Part shown: positions 8,958 through 17,283 of the stretch, in pieces
Layout: the number at the start of each line of letters is the position of its first letter
Numbering within the stretch: position 1 is the first letter of the stretch
Assembly: GCA_964451365.1 (NCBI GenBank)
Contig: CAYVIB010000026.1
Coordinates: forward strand, 1-64,000
Direction: 5' to 3'
Origin: CAYVIB01 sp964451365
GTDB taxonomy: Bacteria; Pseudomonadota; Gammaproteobacteria; Pseudomonadales; Cellvibrionaceae
DNA length: 64,000 nucleotides
The notes under the pieces: model-generated
What the model was told of the DNA's origin: nothing
Databases searched by the model: none
The model's input: only the letters and a program-made list of their open reading frames with translations
Translations under genes and position numbers: made by a program

Positions 8958-9334
8958 ATGCTCTGGCTACTACTGATACTCGGCCTCGTATTATTGATAT
9001 TTGGCGCGGACCTGCTTGTAAGGGGCGCCGCGCGACTGCGCCAACGCCGTTGCTGGCAGGCGAGCAGATGGCGATGCTGGATATTCCGGTTATGCTGGGG
9101 ACGGCGGTGCTTTGCCTTCCCTTGTTTTTCACCGGCGCCGTGCTCAGCCGGGTTGAAGGCGTTTTGTTCCTTGTCCTGTATGTGGCGTATGTGTGGGTAC
9201 TGATTGCGATGGCACTGGCCCTGGGATACCTGCCAGCGCTCGGGAATGCAGTCCTATATGGATTGGTTCCAGTAATTTTGATTTTTGTCGTGGGCTCCCT
9301 TGTCCGGGATCGACGCCGGTATCACCACGGCTGA
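8958..9334 (+). pseudogene. Remnant of a CaCA-type Na+/Ca2+ exchanger (YrbG-like), internal deletion
   Basis: The first 28 codons (MLWLLLILGLVLLIFGADLL and onward to RGAARL) are the typical first membrane helix of YrbG-like calcium/sodium antiporters. The frame then becomes nonsense, while a different frame gives DIPVMLGTAVLCLPLFFTGA and later LFLVLYVAYVWVL, matching the last helices of the same family. About 200 residues, including both exchanger alpha repeats, are missing between the two pieces and the frame differs. A functional exchanger is about 320-370 residues. The MITE-like element lies about 180 bp upstream. Confidence 0.75.
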
Positions 9335-9536
9335 GTTCTCCATCCTAAAGCATTTTTCATTTACTCCCCTCATGGTCGTGCGACTCCCGCCAGCCCCTGT
9401 TTACGGACAGTATCTCTATGGTAGAATTTCCAGCAACAGATAACCTGGGCACCTCCAGTAAAATAAAATAATAGCCAGTTCCTTTTTTGTGATCCGACAT
9501 AAAACGTTAATAATGATCCTGTGAAGATAACAACAC

Positions 9537-10571
9537 ATGAATCGGATAGAAAGTGTAGATACCATCAGGCTGCTTGCAATTATTTCTGTCATTGCTATTC
9601 ATACGGCTCCCTTCCTGAGCGAAAGCTACCAGAGCGGCGCATATCATTATCTCGCCGTCGTAATCAACCAGTTGGCCCGATTTGCCGTTCCTTTCTTTTT
9701 TGCTATTTCCGGTTATTTTTGGGGTGTGAAAATCCTGAGAGGGGAAAACGCTTTCGAGGTCAGCAGAGATATGGGGCTTCGGATCCTTGTCATTTTTCTT
9801 GCCTGGTCTTTCATTTACCTTCTTCCGTATAACATCTCGGCCATTTTTGAACATGGCTGGCAGGGCCCCTTCAAGGCGGCCTATTGGCACGCCTACGGTT
9901 TGTTGCAATATCCTCCCGGGCTAATTCTCGGTGGAACGAAAATACACCTCTGGTTTCTGGTCGCCCTTCTGTTCGCCCTGTTTATCTCGTTGGTGTTTAT
10001 CAAGTTAAAGGCAGAGAAATGTTTACTCTTATTCGCATTGGCCTTGTACGTCGTCGGCGTTTTTCTTAAATCCTATGTACAGACGCCGCTGGGAATACCC
10101 TCTGAATTCGACTCTCGATACGGGCCGTTTTTCAGTACGCTTTTATTTGTGTCAGGCTATTTTATAGCCAAGATAAAACCAACCGAGAGGTGGTTCTTTT
10201 ATGGACTCGGTATATTTCTTTTAGGATGTGCAATTCACTTTACCGAAATCTACCTGCTTAACAGGTTCTACGGCACTTACATGATGATGCATGATTATGT
10301 TTTCGGTACTTATCTGATGGGGGGTGGCGCCGCTGTTTTAGCCTTATCCAATCACAGAGTTATAAGATCCAGGTCTTTAAGCGGAATAGGCAAACTGACA
10401 TTGGGAATTTATGCCATTCACCTCATATTTGTTGATATCTTGCAACCATTGGATAATGCGACTGACTTTGTCATATGGGAGGTTGGTTACGTTTTTATAG
10501 TATTGCTGTTATCCGTTCTATCAACGCTGATTCTGTCAAAGTCAGTCCTGTTCAGGCGTATGGTTGTATAG
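9537..10571 (+). CDS. Acyltransferase 3 family membrane protein
   Basis: A 344-residue polytopic inner-membrane protein of the acyltransferase-3 (OatA/WecH/NodX) family that moves acetyl or other acyl groups onto glycans or lipids. The opening SVDTIRLLAIISVIAIHTAP has the signature Arg and the His expected at the catalytic site at the end of helix 1. A second signature, FAVPFFFAISGYFWG, lies near residue 50. About ten hydrophobic helices follow. No SGNH domain is attached. The gene is alone on its strand, so the acceptor glycan cannot be named. Confidence 0.88.
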   Translation: MNRIESVDTIRLLAIISVIAIHTAPFLSESYQSGAYHYLAVVINQLARFAVPFFFAISGYFWGVKILRGENAFEVSRDMGLRILVIFLAWSFIYLLPYNISAIFEHGWQGPFKAAYWHAYGLLQYPPGLILGGTKIHLWFLVALLFALFISLVFIKLKAEKCLLLFALALYVVGVFLKSYVQTPLGIPSEFDSRYGPFFSTLLFVSGYFIAKIKPTERWFFYGLGIFLLGCAIHFTEIYLLNRFYGTYMMMHDYVFGTYLMGGGAAVLALSNHRVIRSRSLSGIGKLTLGIYAIHLIFVDILQPLDNATDFVIWEVGYVFIVLLLSVLSTLILSKSVLFRRMVV

Positions 10572-11117
10572 AAGCGCTTCCGTGGGAACTTTGGGAGATA
10601 GCTGCAAGCTTGCTCCGGGATGTCCGCTTTTGGCTTTAGCTGCGTCAGCTTCGCGCGCAGGCGGAAATGGTGCAAGAGGAAAATAATACATTAAGACGCA
10701 CCTGTTCCTTCTTTGGCATCCTCCAAAAAGTACTGTAGGTTGGGGTGCAAACCCCAACGGCATCCCTACATCAAGGAAAGTTTTATTAGGGTTTTCACCC
10801 CAACCTACGACTACTCACACATTGACCGGAATCCATTTCCACAAATCCTGTTGAAATCCGCGTTACCTTCGCCGGATCTTCCTACCACAAATTAAAATTG
10901 GCGTGAGTGTTTACCCGCTTATAAATAAACACGCCTAAAATTAACAAACAGCCTGAACTCATTCGTTGGTTCAAACTCTATCTTGAAGCTGCGCTCTCGG
11001 ACCACCCAGCGAACATAACTACCGCGCCATATTTTCCTCTGTTTCATTAAAACGTTTAACAGATTTTCACGCAAATTCTGCTATCCACATATTTTTAAAG
11101 GCGTAAAGGAGGACAAA
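10572..11117. other. Intergenic region between acyltransferase and PEP-CTERM-like gene
   Basis: A 546-bp gap. It holds the GTAGGTTGGGGTG inverted repeat (see 10735-10808) and, just before 11118, the ribosome site AAAGGAGGA. No other gene is supported. Confidence 0.4.
10735..10808. repeat. GTAGGTTGGGGTG inverted repeat unit
   Basis: Perfect 13-bp arms, GTAGGTTGGGGTG at 10735-10747 and its complement at 10796-10808, enclose a short spacer with a second GGGGT/ACCCC pairing (10741-10755). Repeats with a GTAGGTTGGGG terminus are scattered in many bacterial genomes as small non-coding mobile or REP-like units. Only this copy is seen in the window. Confidence 0.6.
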
Positions 11118-11858
11118 GTGAAAAAGTATCGCATGCTTACGGCAATGCTGGTTTGCCTATCGATTTTATTTTCCAGCAAATTTGTTTATGCGATCCCTGT
11201 CGAGTTCGAGCATCCCTCCTGGTACGAGCTTTCGGGGGACCTGGTTTTTGAACAGGTTGGGCTGGAATGGATGCGCTGGGATATTACCAACGGCCTTTCC
11301 ATTCGACAGGCGGTGGATATTTACAGCCCCCACGGCTGGCGCCTGGCAACAAATCATGAAATGGCAGGCTTGATGAACCATTGGGAATTTCACATCGTTT
11401 CCGGTTTTGAGGACCACGAGCTCTTTCACCATGATGAAAATACGGTACAGGAACGTTGGGATCCGGCCACGCATGCCAATCTCAGCTCCTTTGAAGATCT
11501 TTTCGGCCTAACCAGCTACTATTGCAACGAAGACGAACCGTTAATGCTTGATTTGTATGGCTGCTGGTCTCATTCCGCCGCTTTTTTTGGCGCTGACGGT
11601 GACGGAGACGACTTATACAACATTGTCGACCTGTCTTTTGTACACTGGCCGGATAATTCCTGGTCCACGGCGCTACTGGACTCAGATAAATATCATCCCG
11701 ATTTTGCCAAGGGCACTATAGATTGGAAAAGCTATGCGAGCGGCGTGGCGCTTGTGCGGGATATTTCGCCGATACCGGTACCATCGTCTCTCCCTCTGTT
11801 TCTTTCCACCTTGTTGGCGTTCCACCTGGTGAGGCGGCTGCGTCGGAAACGGCATTAA
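11118..11858 (+). CDS. Exported protein with PEP-CTERM-like sorting tail
   Basis: A 246-residue exported protein. The GTG at 11118 follows AAAGGAGGACAAA, and the signal peptide ends near FVYAIPVE. The body contains WRLATNHEMAGLMNHW, a phrase seen in several PEP-CTERM proteins of unknown function. The C-terminus reads PIPVPSSLPLFLSTLLAFHL followed by an Arg/Lys tail (VRRLRRKRH), the layout of a PEP-CTERM sorting signal with VPSS in place of VPEP. Such proteins are processed by an exosortase, but none is encoded in the window. No catalytic motif is evident. Confidence 0.7.
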   Translation: MKKYRMLTAMLVCLSILFSSKFVYAIPVEFEHPSWYELSGDLVFEQVGLEWMRWDITNGLSIRQAVDIYSPHGWRLATNHEMAGLMNHWEFHIVSGFEDHELFHHDENTVQERWDPATHANLSSFEDLFGLTSYYCNEDEPLMLDLYGCWSHSAAFFGADGDGDDLYNIVDLSFVHWPDNSWSTALLDSDKYHPDFAKGTIDWKSYASGVALVRDISPIPVPSSLPLFLSTLLAFHLVRRLRRKRH

Positions 11859-11993
11859 TTTGTTGGTCCAGGGCGCGGGATTTCGTGCCGTGGGCCAAAT
11901 TTTTTATTCCCTATGATCAGTTGGCGCACTATTTCCGGAAGAGAAGGGTTAACGCCATAACGTCAACGTTGGAATGCTTTCGTTTTCCGAAAG

Positions 11994-13916
11994 CTATTCT
12001 GCCGAATAATTTTCAACGGTGAGGGGCCAACTCCAAAAACCGCCACGCTCGCCACCCCGGGCGTGGAATATCAGTTCGACAGGATCATCCGTGCCGACAA
12101 CCAACCCCGGCCCAGCGGGATTGCCACCGACACCGTCATTCTCGCCGAGCGCACTGAAGTAAATATTTTTAACAAAGCCACCGCGGTCGGCCGTTATCGA
12201 CCCCTGGTAAGTCTGCGGATTAAACAGATTGCCAGACGGAAACCAGGAGTTATCGTCGGCTGGAATTGAATAGGAAGCGTTCGGCAGCGGGATGGTGATG
12301 GTTTGGGAGCTGCCATCCAAACGGTATACATCCATCTGGACATTCGCGCCGACCAGGGATACTTCCGCTTCCGAATGCTCGCCCGGTATCGACAGGGCAT
12401 AACCGGCCTCGATAGCGTCACCGGGACCAAAAAACAAAGGCCGCTTCATTGACGCAACCACGGTTCCGTCGCCGGGGTTCCAGTTATTGGGGAATGTCGG
12501 ATATCGTTTCCCCCACCACCAGGTCCAGCGCTCGTAATCAATTGCCGGATAGGGGTGAACCTCCACATTCGTTTCGATGTCCTGGTCACCCAGCAGGAAT
12601 TTATCAACAAAGTCAGCAATAGCGGGCTCCTGTTCCGGCGGAATCTGGCAATGCCCGTGGCCACCATCAATATAGAAGCCAAACCGGTCCCCTATTCCGA
12701 ACGTTTCGTAAATTCGTTGCGTCGCGCGGGCGGTAATGTAGTTGGAACGATTGGAAAGCCAATTGAAATCAGTGTTGCCGGTTTCCAGTAGGGCGCGCGG
12801 CGCCACCATGGCCATTAATTCGTGATGGTCGTGAGGCATCTTGTAAACATTATTGTTGCTGAACTGGCGCATCCGCGAGGCAAACCAGGTGTAATTTGTG
12901 TTGGTTACGGTTTCCACCACGCTATTGGCTTCGATTGCCTGTGAAATACGCCAGGCCGGAGCACCGCCACCACCACTCTCGATGGGAATGGTGAGGGCTA
13001 TTCGCTCATCGAACGCACCGGCGTACAGCGCCATTTTTCCCGCGTAGGAACAGCCGGTTACCGCCAGGTGTTCCATATCGATGGGCAGCGGGTCAACCTC
13101 CTGCTGGCCGGCGATTTTAATGCCATCGATGAGTCGGCTCACGCCCCATATCCAGGCGGCATACTGTCCCGAATTGCTGTCTTCCGTGCCCGCCGCCAGT
13201 TCCGGATACATTTGGTAGAAAGGATCCATTGAATGATCGGCATCGCCGAACGAAAAACTGGTGACCTGGTTGTGAATAAAATCGATGGTTGCGACCGGCC
13301 GCCCGGACAAAACGCTGGCCGGCAGCGCCCCGTAGCTGGGTCCGGTAGGGCTGGCAAAGAATGTCATGGGGATCAACGCCGGAAATTTTTCCCGACCCTC
13401 CCATCCTTGTGGAATGTAAACCTTTGAAGTCAACGTCAGCGACGTGCCATTGGAGTTACGGGTGACGTTCACCGTCAGCGAGCCCGTATCCGAACCTTCC
13501 GCGGGCGGCGTATAAGAGGCGGAAACGGCAAGATCAGAAGTATCGGGCTTGGGGCCGATTTCGTATTTTTCGATCGAAGCCCTGATCTCGTTACGCCGTC
13601 GCTCCCAACTCCGAAAAGACGTATCGCGCCATCCATTGTAAAACCGGAACGGGTCCGGCAGCGGCCGAATAATCGGAAGCCAGTCGAATTCCGGAAAGTA
13701 AGGCTCGGGGTAATACGCACCGGTGTTTTCGATGTTGTAGACCAGGGGAATCTGGTAGTCGTTGCATTTGTGAAGCCTGTGTTGCCGACGATGTTCGGAA
13801 CAATGCTTTTTTGACGGGTGCCAGCCGGGTTCCGGAGAATATTTACCTCCCGCATATACTTCCGGCGACGCCATCATAACGAACAGAAGCAGTACCAAAA
13901 ATCGATAATATTTCAT
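11994..13916 (-). CDS. CE15 glucuronoyl (4-O-methyl-glucuronoyl methyl) esterase
   Basis: A secreted 640-residue carbohydrate esterase that would cleave the ester between xylan glucuronic acid and lignin alcohols. The signal peptide ends near EVYAGG. The catalytic domain spans about 60-455: nucleophile Ser290 in the family signature VTGCSYAGK, acidic residue Glu313 in PIESGGGGAP, and His in DGGHGHCQIP (about 420-422). An N-terminal Cys/His-rich stretch (residues 35-55) and a C-terminal beta-rich extension of about 180 residues go beyond the usual 400-residue core; the latter may bind glycan. It is the clearest lignin-carbohydrate enzyme in the window and complements the GH10 and GH3 enzymes. 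Confidence 0.92.
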   Translation of the reverse strand: MKYYRFLVLLLFVMMASPEVYAGGKYSPEPGWHPSKKHCSEHRRQHRLHKCNDYQIPLVYNIENTGAYYPEPYFPEFDWLPIIRPLPDPFRFYNGWRDTSFRSWERRRNEIRASIEKYEIGPKPDTSDLAVSASYTPPAEGSDTGSLTVNVTRNSNGTSLTLTSKVYIPQGWEGREKFPALIPMTFFASPTGPSYGALPASVLSGRPVATIDFIHNQVTSFSFGDADHSMDPFYQMYPELAAGTEDSNSGQYAAWIWGVSRLIDGIKIAGQQEVDPLPIDMEHLAVTGCSYAGKMALYAGAFDERIALTIPIESGGGGAPAWRISQAIEANSVVETVTNTNYTWFASRMRQFSNNNVYKMPHDHHELMAMVAPRALLETGNTDFNWLSNRSNYITARATQRIYETFGIGDRFGFYIDGGHGHCQIPPEQEPAIADFVDKFLLGDQDIETNVEVHPYPAIDYERWTWWWGKRYPTFPNNWNPGDGTVVASMKRPLFFGPGDAIEAGYALSIPGEHSEAEVSLVGANVQMDVYRLDGSSQTITIPLPNASYSIPADDNSWFPSGNLFNPQTYQGSITADRGGFVKNIYFSALGENDGVGGNPAGPGLVVGTDDPVELIFHARGGERGGFWSWPLTVENYSAE

Positions 13917-14424
13917 ACTCGGCTTCCTTATATTTGTATCTCAAGTACCAAGATATTATTCGAATTCCGGCTTGGGGCGAGTATGTCGACCAAACTTCCG
14001 GAACCGCGCGGGTGGAGAGATTCCAACGAAATATCGAAAGTCATTATTGTTTTTGCGCCAGTCTAGCATACTTGCATGTTTGACGATAACCGTCTTCTGA
14101 ACCCCGATTTCGCGCGACAGTACTTAAAAAAGAAGCCTGTAAAGAAAGGCAGCGGTGATGACACCTCCATTTCCCTTGCAGGCGTCATGTTCGCGCAACG
14201 GGCATTCAGTAAAAATATCTCCGTCAAGTCCAGGGTTCTGGATCTCCGCTACGCGAGATGACCACATTCTGGCTTTTTCACATGAACCCGCTCCAGGCCA
14301 TGATTGTTTGCTCTTCGCCGTGACATCCTTCCGTTGCCAAATCGCTTCAATTTTCGACGAACAAAACCCAGTACAATGCATACCCCAACACACTGCATAG
14401 TCAAGAAAAAAGAGAGGTATCCCA
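13917..14424. other. Intergenic region between CE15 and ricin-lectin genes
   Basis: A 508-bp gap between divergently transcribed secreted proteins, so both promoters should lie here. A 61-codon open frame at 14076-14261 lacks a ribosome site and resembles nothing known. I see no operator-like dyad. Confidence 0.35.
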
Positions 14425-15414
14425 ATGAAAACTTGCAAGCAGATTTACCTGAACATTTGTTTTTTTCTTTTTGGCATCTTTTTCCTTCAATCGGCAGCTC
14501 ATGCAGCCATTACTTACACACTACACATGGAAAGTGTTGAGTCGTCCATCGCAACACAAATATCCAATTCCATGGCGGAAGCCGTCAACATATACAACAG
14601 CAATGGAAACTTCGATAAGCACCTGAACGTATACTACAGCAGCGGCGTACCCACCGCGCAGGCCAACTACGATGGGGTAATCACTTTCGGAGGCTCGCGT
14701 AACACACGCGTTGCCATTCATGAAATTTCCCACACCATGGGCGTCGGTACCTATTCGGCTTACTGGAGCTTGATGACTGGCGGTACCTGGCACGGGCCGG
14801 CGGCCAACGCCGTTTTATCCGGATTCGATGGTGCGGGCTCCGTTCTGCGGGGAGATAGTCAGCACATGTGGCCCTATGGTCTCAACTACGACAGTGAAGA
14901 CAGCTATACCAATCGCATTCGCCATGTCGCGATTGTTGAAGCCATGCGCTGCGATTTGGCCATCGGTCCCTGCCCGGACGGTAGCGATACGGGCAGCATC
15001 GAGGGCGACAACCGCATCATCGTCAATCGCGCCAGCGGCAAAGTACTGGACGCCGTTGGCAACAGCAATGGTTCCAACCTTATTATCTATTCCGACTATG
15101 GCACTGCAAACCAGCGCTGGCGCATCACGCATTTGGGGAATGGCGAATACAGTATCCGCAGCATGCAAAACGATAGCCGCGCGATGGACACCTGGAACTG
15201 GGGAACATCCAACGGCACTAACATGGCGTTATACGACTACTGGGGCGGCGGCTCTCAGCGTTTTTATATCGAAGAAGTTGAAACAGGCTGGTATCGCATT
15301 ACACCGGTTATAGCAACCGGCCAGTGTATCGACGCTTACGGAACCGCAAGCGGGGATAACGTCGGCACATGGAGTTACTGGGGTGGACAAAACCAGCAGT
15401 GGGCAATCAGATAA
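14425..15414 (+). CDS. Secreted metallopeptidase-like protein with C-terminal ricin-type lectin domain
   Basis: A 329-residue exported protein. The signal peptide ends near SAAHAAIT. An N-terminal module of about 170 residues carries VAIHEISHTMGVG (about residues 97-109), an HExxH zinc motif with a downstream Gly as in metzincin-like peptidases. The C-terminal part from about 190 is a ricin-B/CBM13-type trefoil with repeated QxW-like endings (ANQRWRI, GSQRFYI, NQQWAIR). Proteolysis is inferred from the zinc motif only; the third ligand is not certain. The lectin domain suggests attachment to plant or microbial glycans. Confidence 0.75.
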   Translation: MKTCKQIYLNICFFLFGIFFLQSAAHAAITYTLHMESVESSIATQISNSMAEAVNIYNSNGNFDKHLNVYYSSGVPTAQANYDGVITFGGSRNTRVAIHEISHTMGVGTYSAYWSLMTGGTWHGPAANAVLSGFDGAGSVLRGDSQHMWPYGLNYDSEDSYTNRIRHVAIVEAMRCDLAIGPCPDGSDTGSIEGDNRIIVNRASGKVLDAVGNSNGSNLIIYSDYGTANQRWRITHLGNGEYSIRSMQNDSRAMDTWNWGTSNGTNMALYDYWGGGSQRFYIEEVETGWYRITPVIATGQCIDAYGTASGDNVGTWSYWGGQNQQWAIR

Positions 15415-15764
15415 GCCTCTTTTTCCGTTATCATGGCTGGCCGAATGGAATAAGGCCAGCCATATATGCCGTGCAATGCCTTACATTAAAAACTTTTAAT
15501 TCAAACATTCCCTGCCAGCACTCGTTATATCAACACGCCTTTACCTTTAATGCAGGCCTTCACTACCTTCCCGGCGGCATCGGATAATCGTTTTGCGGTT
15601 CACGACCATCTCTTTTCCTTTCTTTTCCAGAGAAGTGCCACCACATTCGCAGCCGTTGCCCTCCGGCGCCCTGTTAAGGGATAATTTCCTGCCCTCTTGG
15701 GACAACTAACAATAAAAACACGCTCGTCCAGCGGACGAGTTCACCCTCTGTTACGGGAGTTTTC
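15415..15764. other. Intergenic region with small hairpin
   Basis: A 350-bp gap. CTCGTCC at 15723-15729 pairs with GGACGAG at 15733-15739 just upstream of the next gene and could shape its leader mRNA. No gene is supported. Confidence 0.35.
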
Positions 15765-16667
15765 ATGGCTGTTTACGCACATTTGAATAATTTTCTTCGG
15801 TCCGTTCGCGCGGCCAATCCAACTTTCGAAAAACATAAGACCAGCTCTCTACGGCCGTTGATCAATATTCTCAACAGCCCCACCGGTACCGCGAACCAGG
15901 TACTAAACGCCGTCGCGGCACTCCCAACAGCAAAAACGGCGCGCTACCTGGATGCGCTCTACTATCTTCTGGCGAATTACCCCGGCCTGCCCCTGAACGC
16001 GGCCTCCCGCCTGAATATGCCTGCACTGGCGAAAACCAACACGGCCCGCTATACCCAAACGCAAATGCCCAACAATTTCAACCCTCAGGGGCCGCAGAAC
16101 GGGCGGGTATTCGTCACTCCTCAATCGCAATTTATCAATTGCACCGTCGAGCAATTCATCCTGAATAATGCCACCACCACCGGAATCTTGTTAATTCATC
16201 TTTCGAGCTGGCAAAACGGCATGGACACCACTTTTAACGGTCGTTCGGTAGTGCAGCATATCACTTCCGTACTCCGGGTGGGCCGACTCAAGGGCTGCCC
16301 GGTATGTGTATTGACCATGGAAGCCGATTCCGACGTGTGCGCGGAAATGCGCGCCGAGTTCAATCAATTTCCAGCAGTCACACGCGTGTACGAACCTAAT
16401 CATCATATGGGGAGTTCGCATCAACATTTTCGCGATTTCGTCACCGCGCGCCAAAACCTGGTGGTTATGGGATTCGATGCCTGCGTTTGCGTGTTCGCCA
16501 ATGTTTTTGGGGCGAACGAGAAAATGCCTGATAATTCCTATCGACCGCCATTGGCGACCCTGGCAAATGTCGTTATGTCGCGGGCCACCCTGGTTACCAC
16601 GGGAACGGTGAACTCGCAAAGTGCAACCATGGGTGCGGCGGAATACGGCCCTTTATTCAACACCTGA
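15765..16667 (+). CDS. Isochorismatase-like (cysteine hydrolase fold) protein of unknown function
   Basis: A 300-residue soluble protein with no signal peptide. Residues from about 145 suggest an isochorismatase/nicotinamidase-type fold: a buried strand GILLIHLSSWQN where active members have an Asp (LLVIDMQ pattern), a strand VCVLTMEAD, and NLVVMGFDACVCVFANVFG, which matches the nucleophile strand with its Cys. The catalytic Asp, and probably the Lys, are not at the expected places, so activity is doubtful. The N-terminal 130 residues are not recognised. The start follows GGGAG, and a terminator follows at 16709. Alternative: an unrelated Rossmann-like protein. Confidence 0.5.
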   Translation: MAVYAHLNNFLRSVRAANPTFEKHKTSSLRPLINILNSPTGTANQVLNAVAALPTAKTARYLDALYYLLANYPGLPLNAASRLNMPALAKTNTARYTQTQMPNNFNPQGPQNGRVFVTPQSQFINCTVEQFILNNATTTGILLIHLSSWQNGMDTTFNGRSVVQHITSVLRVGRLKGCPVCVLTMEADSDVCAEMRAEFNQFPAVTRVYEPNHHMGSSHQHFRDFVTARQNLVVMGFDACVCVFANVFGANEKMPDNSYRPPLATLANVVMSRATLVTTGTVNSQSATMGAAEYGPLFNT

Positions 16668-17283
16668 GCGTGATATCCAAAAAAAACAATTTGTCCAAAC
16701 TCCTCTGGCAGCCCCGGCTTATCGGGGCTGTCTATGTAAATCTTAATTTCCAAAATACGTTATAGAATTCTTTTTTTTATATGTAAAACAGTTCTTTAAG
16801 CGTTAATATCAAAACACTTTTTTATCATAAGAAATATTCAATTTTAGTACTTAAACGAAAAAATTATGCCTCTCCTTTTTTATGCGCGCTTTTAACGTTT
16901 TTTATATTTTAAATTAAAAATTCCAGTCTCAAGAATCACCAGGTGCGTACGTTCGGCTTGTATTCAAGGGGTCCCTTTCCTAAGCGCATACTGCTCGTAA
17001 TTTTAATTCACCAATAAAACGCCAACCGGGCATCACATTTTTCCCGAAATCGATAATTGTCCGGTTTTTTACCCGGGAATCAGGTTATATTTCTCATTGC
17101 GCGGTATCGAATTACACCACCAAACCAGTTATTCTTCCGCGTGCTTTGTTTACTGGCGGAGGCTTTGTCTGCCGGAAAATGAAGGTGGCCTTGAATGAAA
17201 AACAAAAACAATATGTGCAGTTCATGTTTGTGAAGCAGGTGTTTGACCATCAAACCCTTATCAACAACAAAGAGGAAATAGCC
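16668..17283. other. AT-rich intergenic region before the mannanase
   Basis: A 616-bp gap. After the terminator at 16709-16730 the sequence is very AT-rich (about 16740-16930), which probably includes the mannanase promoter and a long leader. No open frame here looks coding. Confidence 0.4.
16709..16730 (+). terminator. Hairpin after the isochorismatase-like gene
   Basis: CAGCCCCG, a short loop, then CGGGGCTG gives a perfect 8-bp stem 42 bp after the stop codon. The following T content is weak, so it may terminate or only stabilise the transcript. Confidence 0.55.

Noticed and set aside
14076..14261. Small open frame before the ricin-lectin gene
   Set aside because: It has no ribosome site, no signal and no similarity that I recognise; chance coding is likely.
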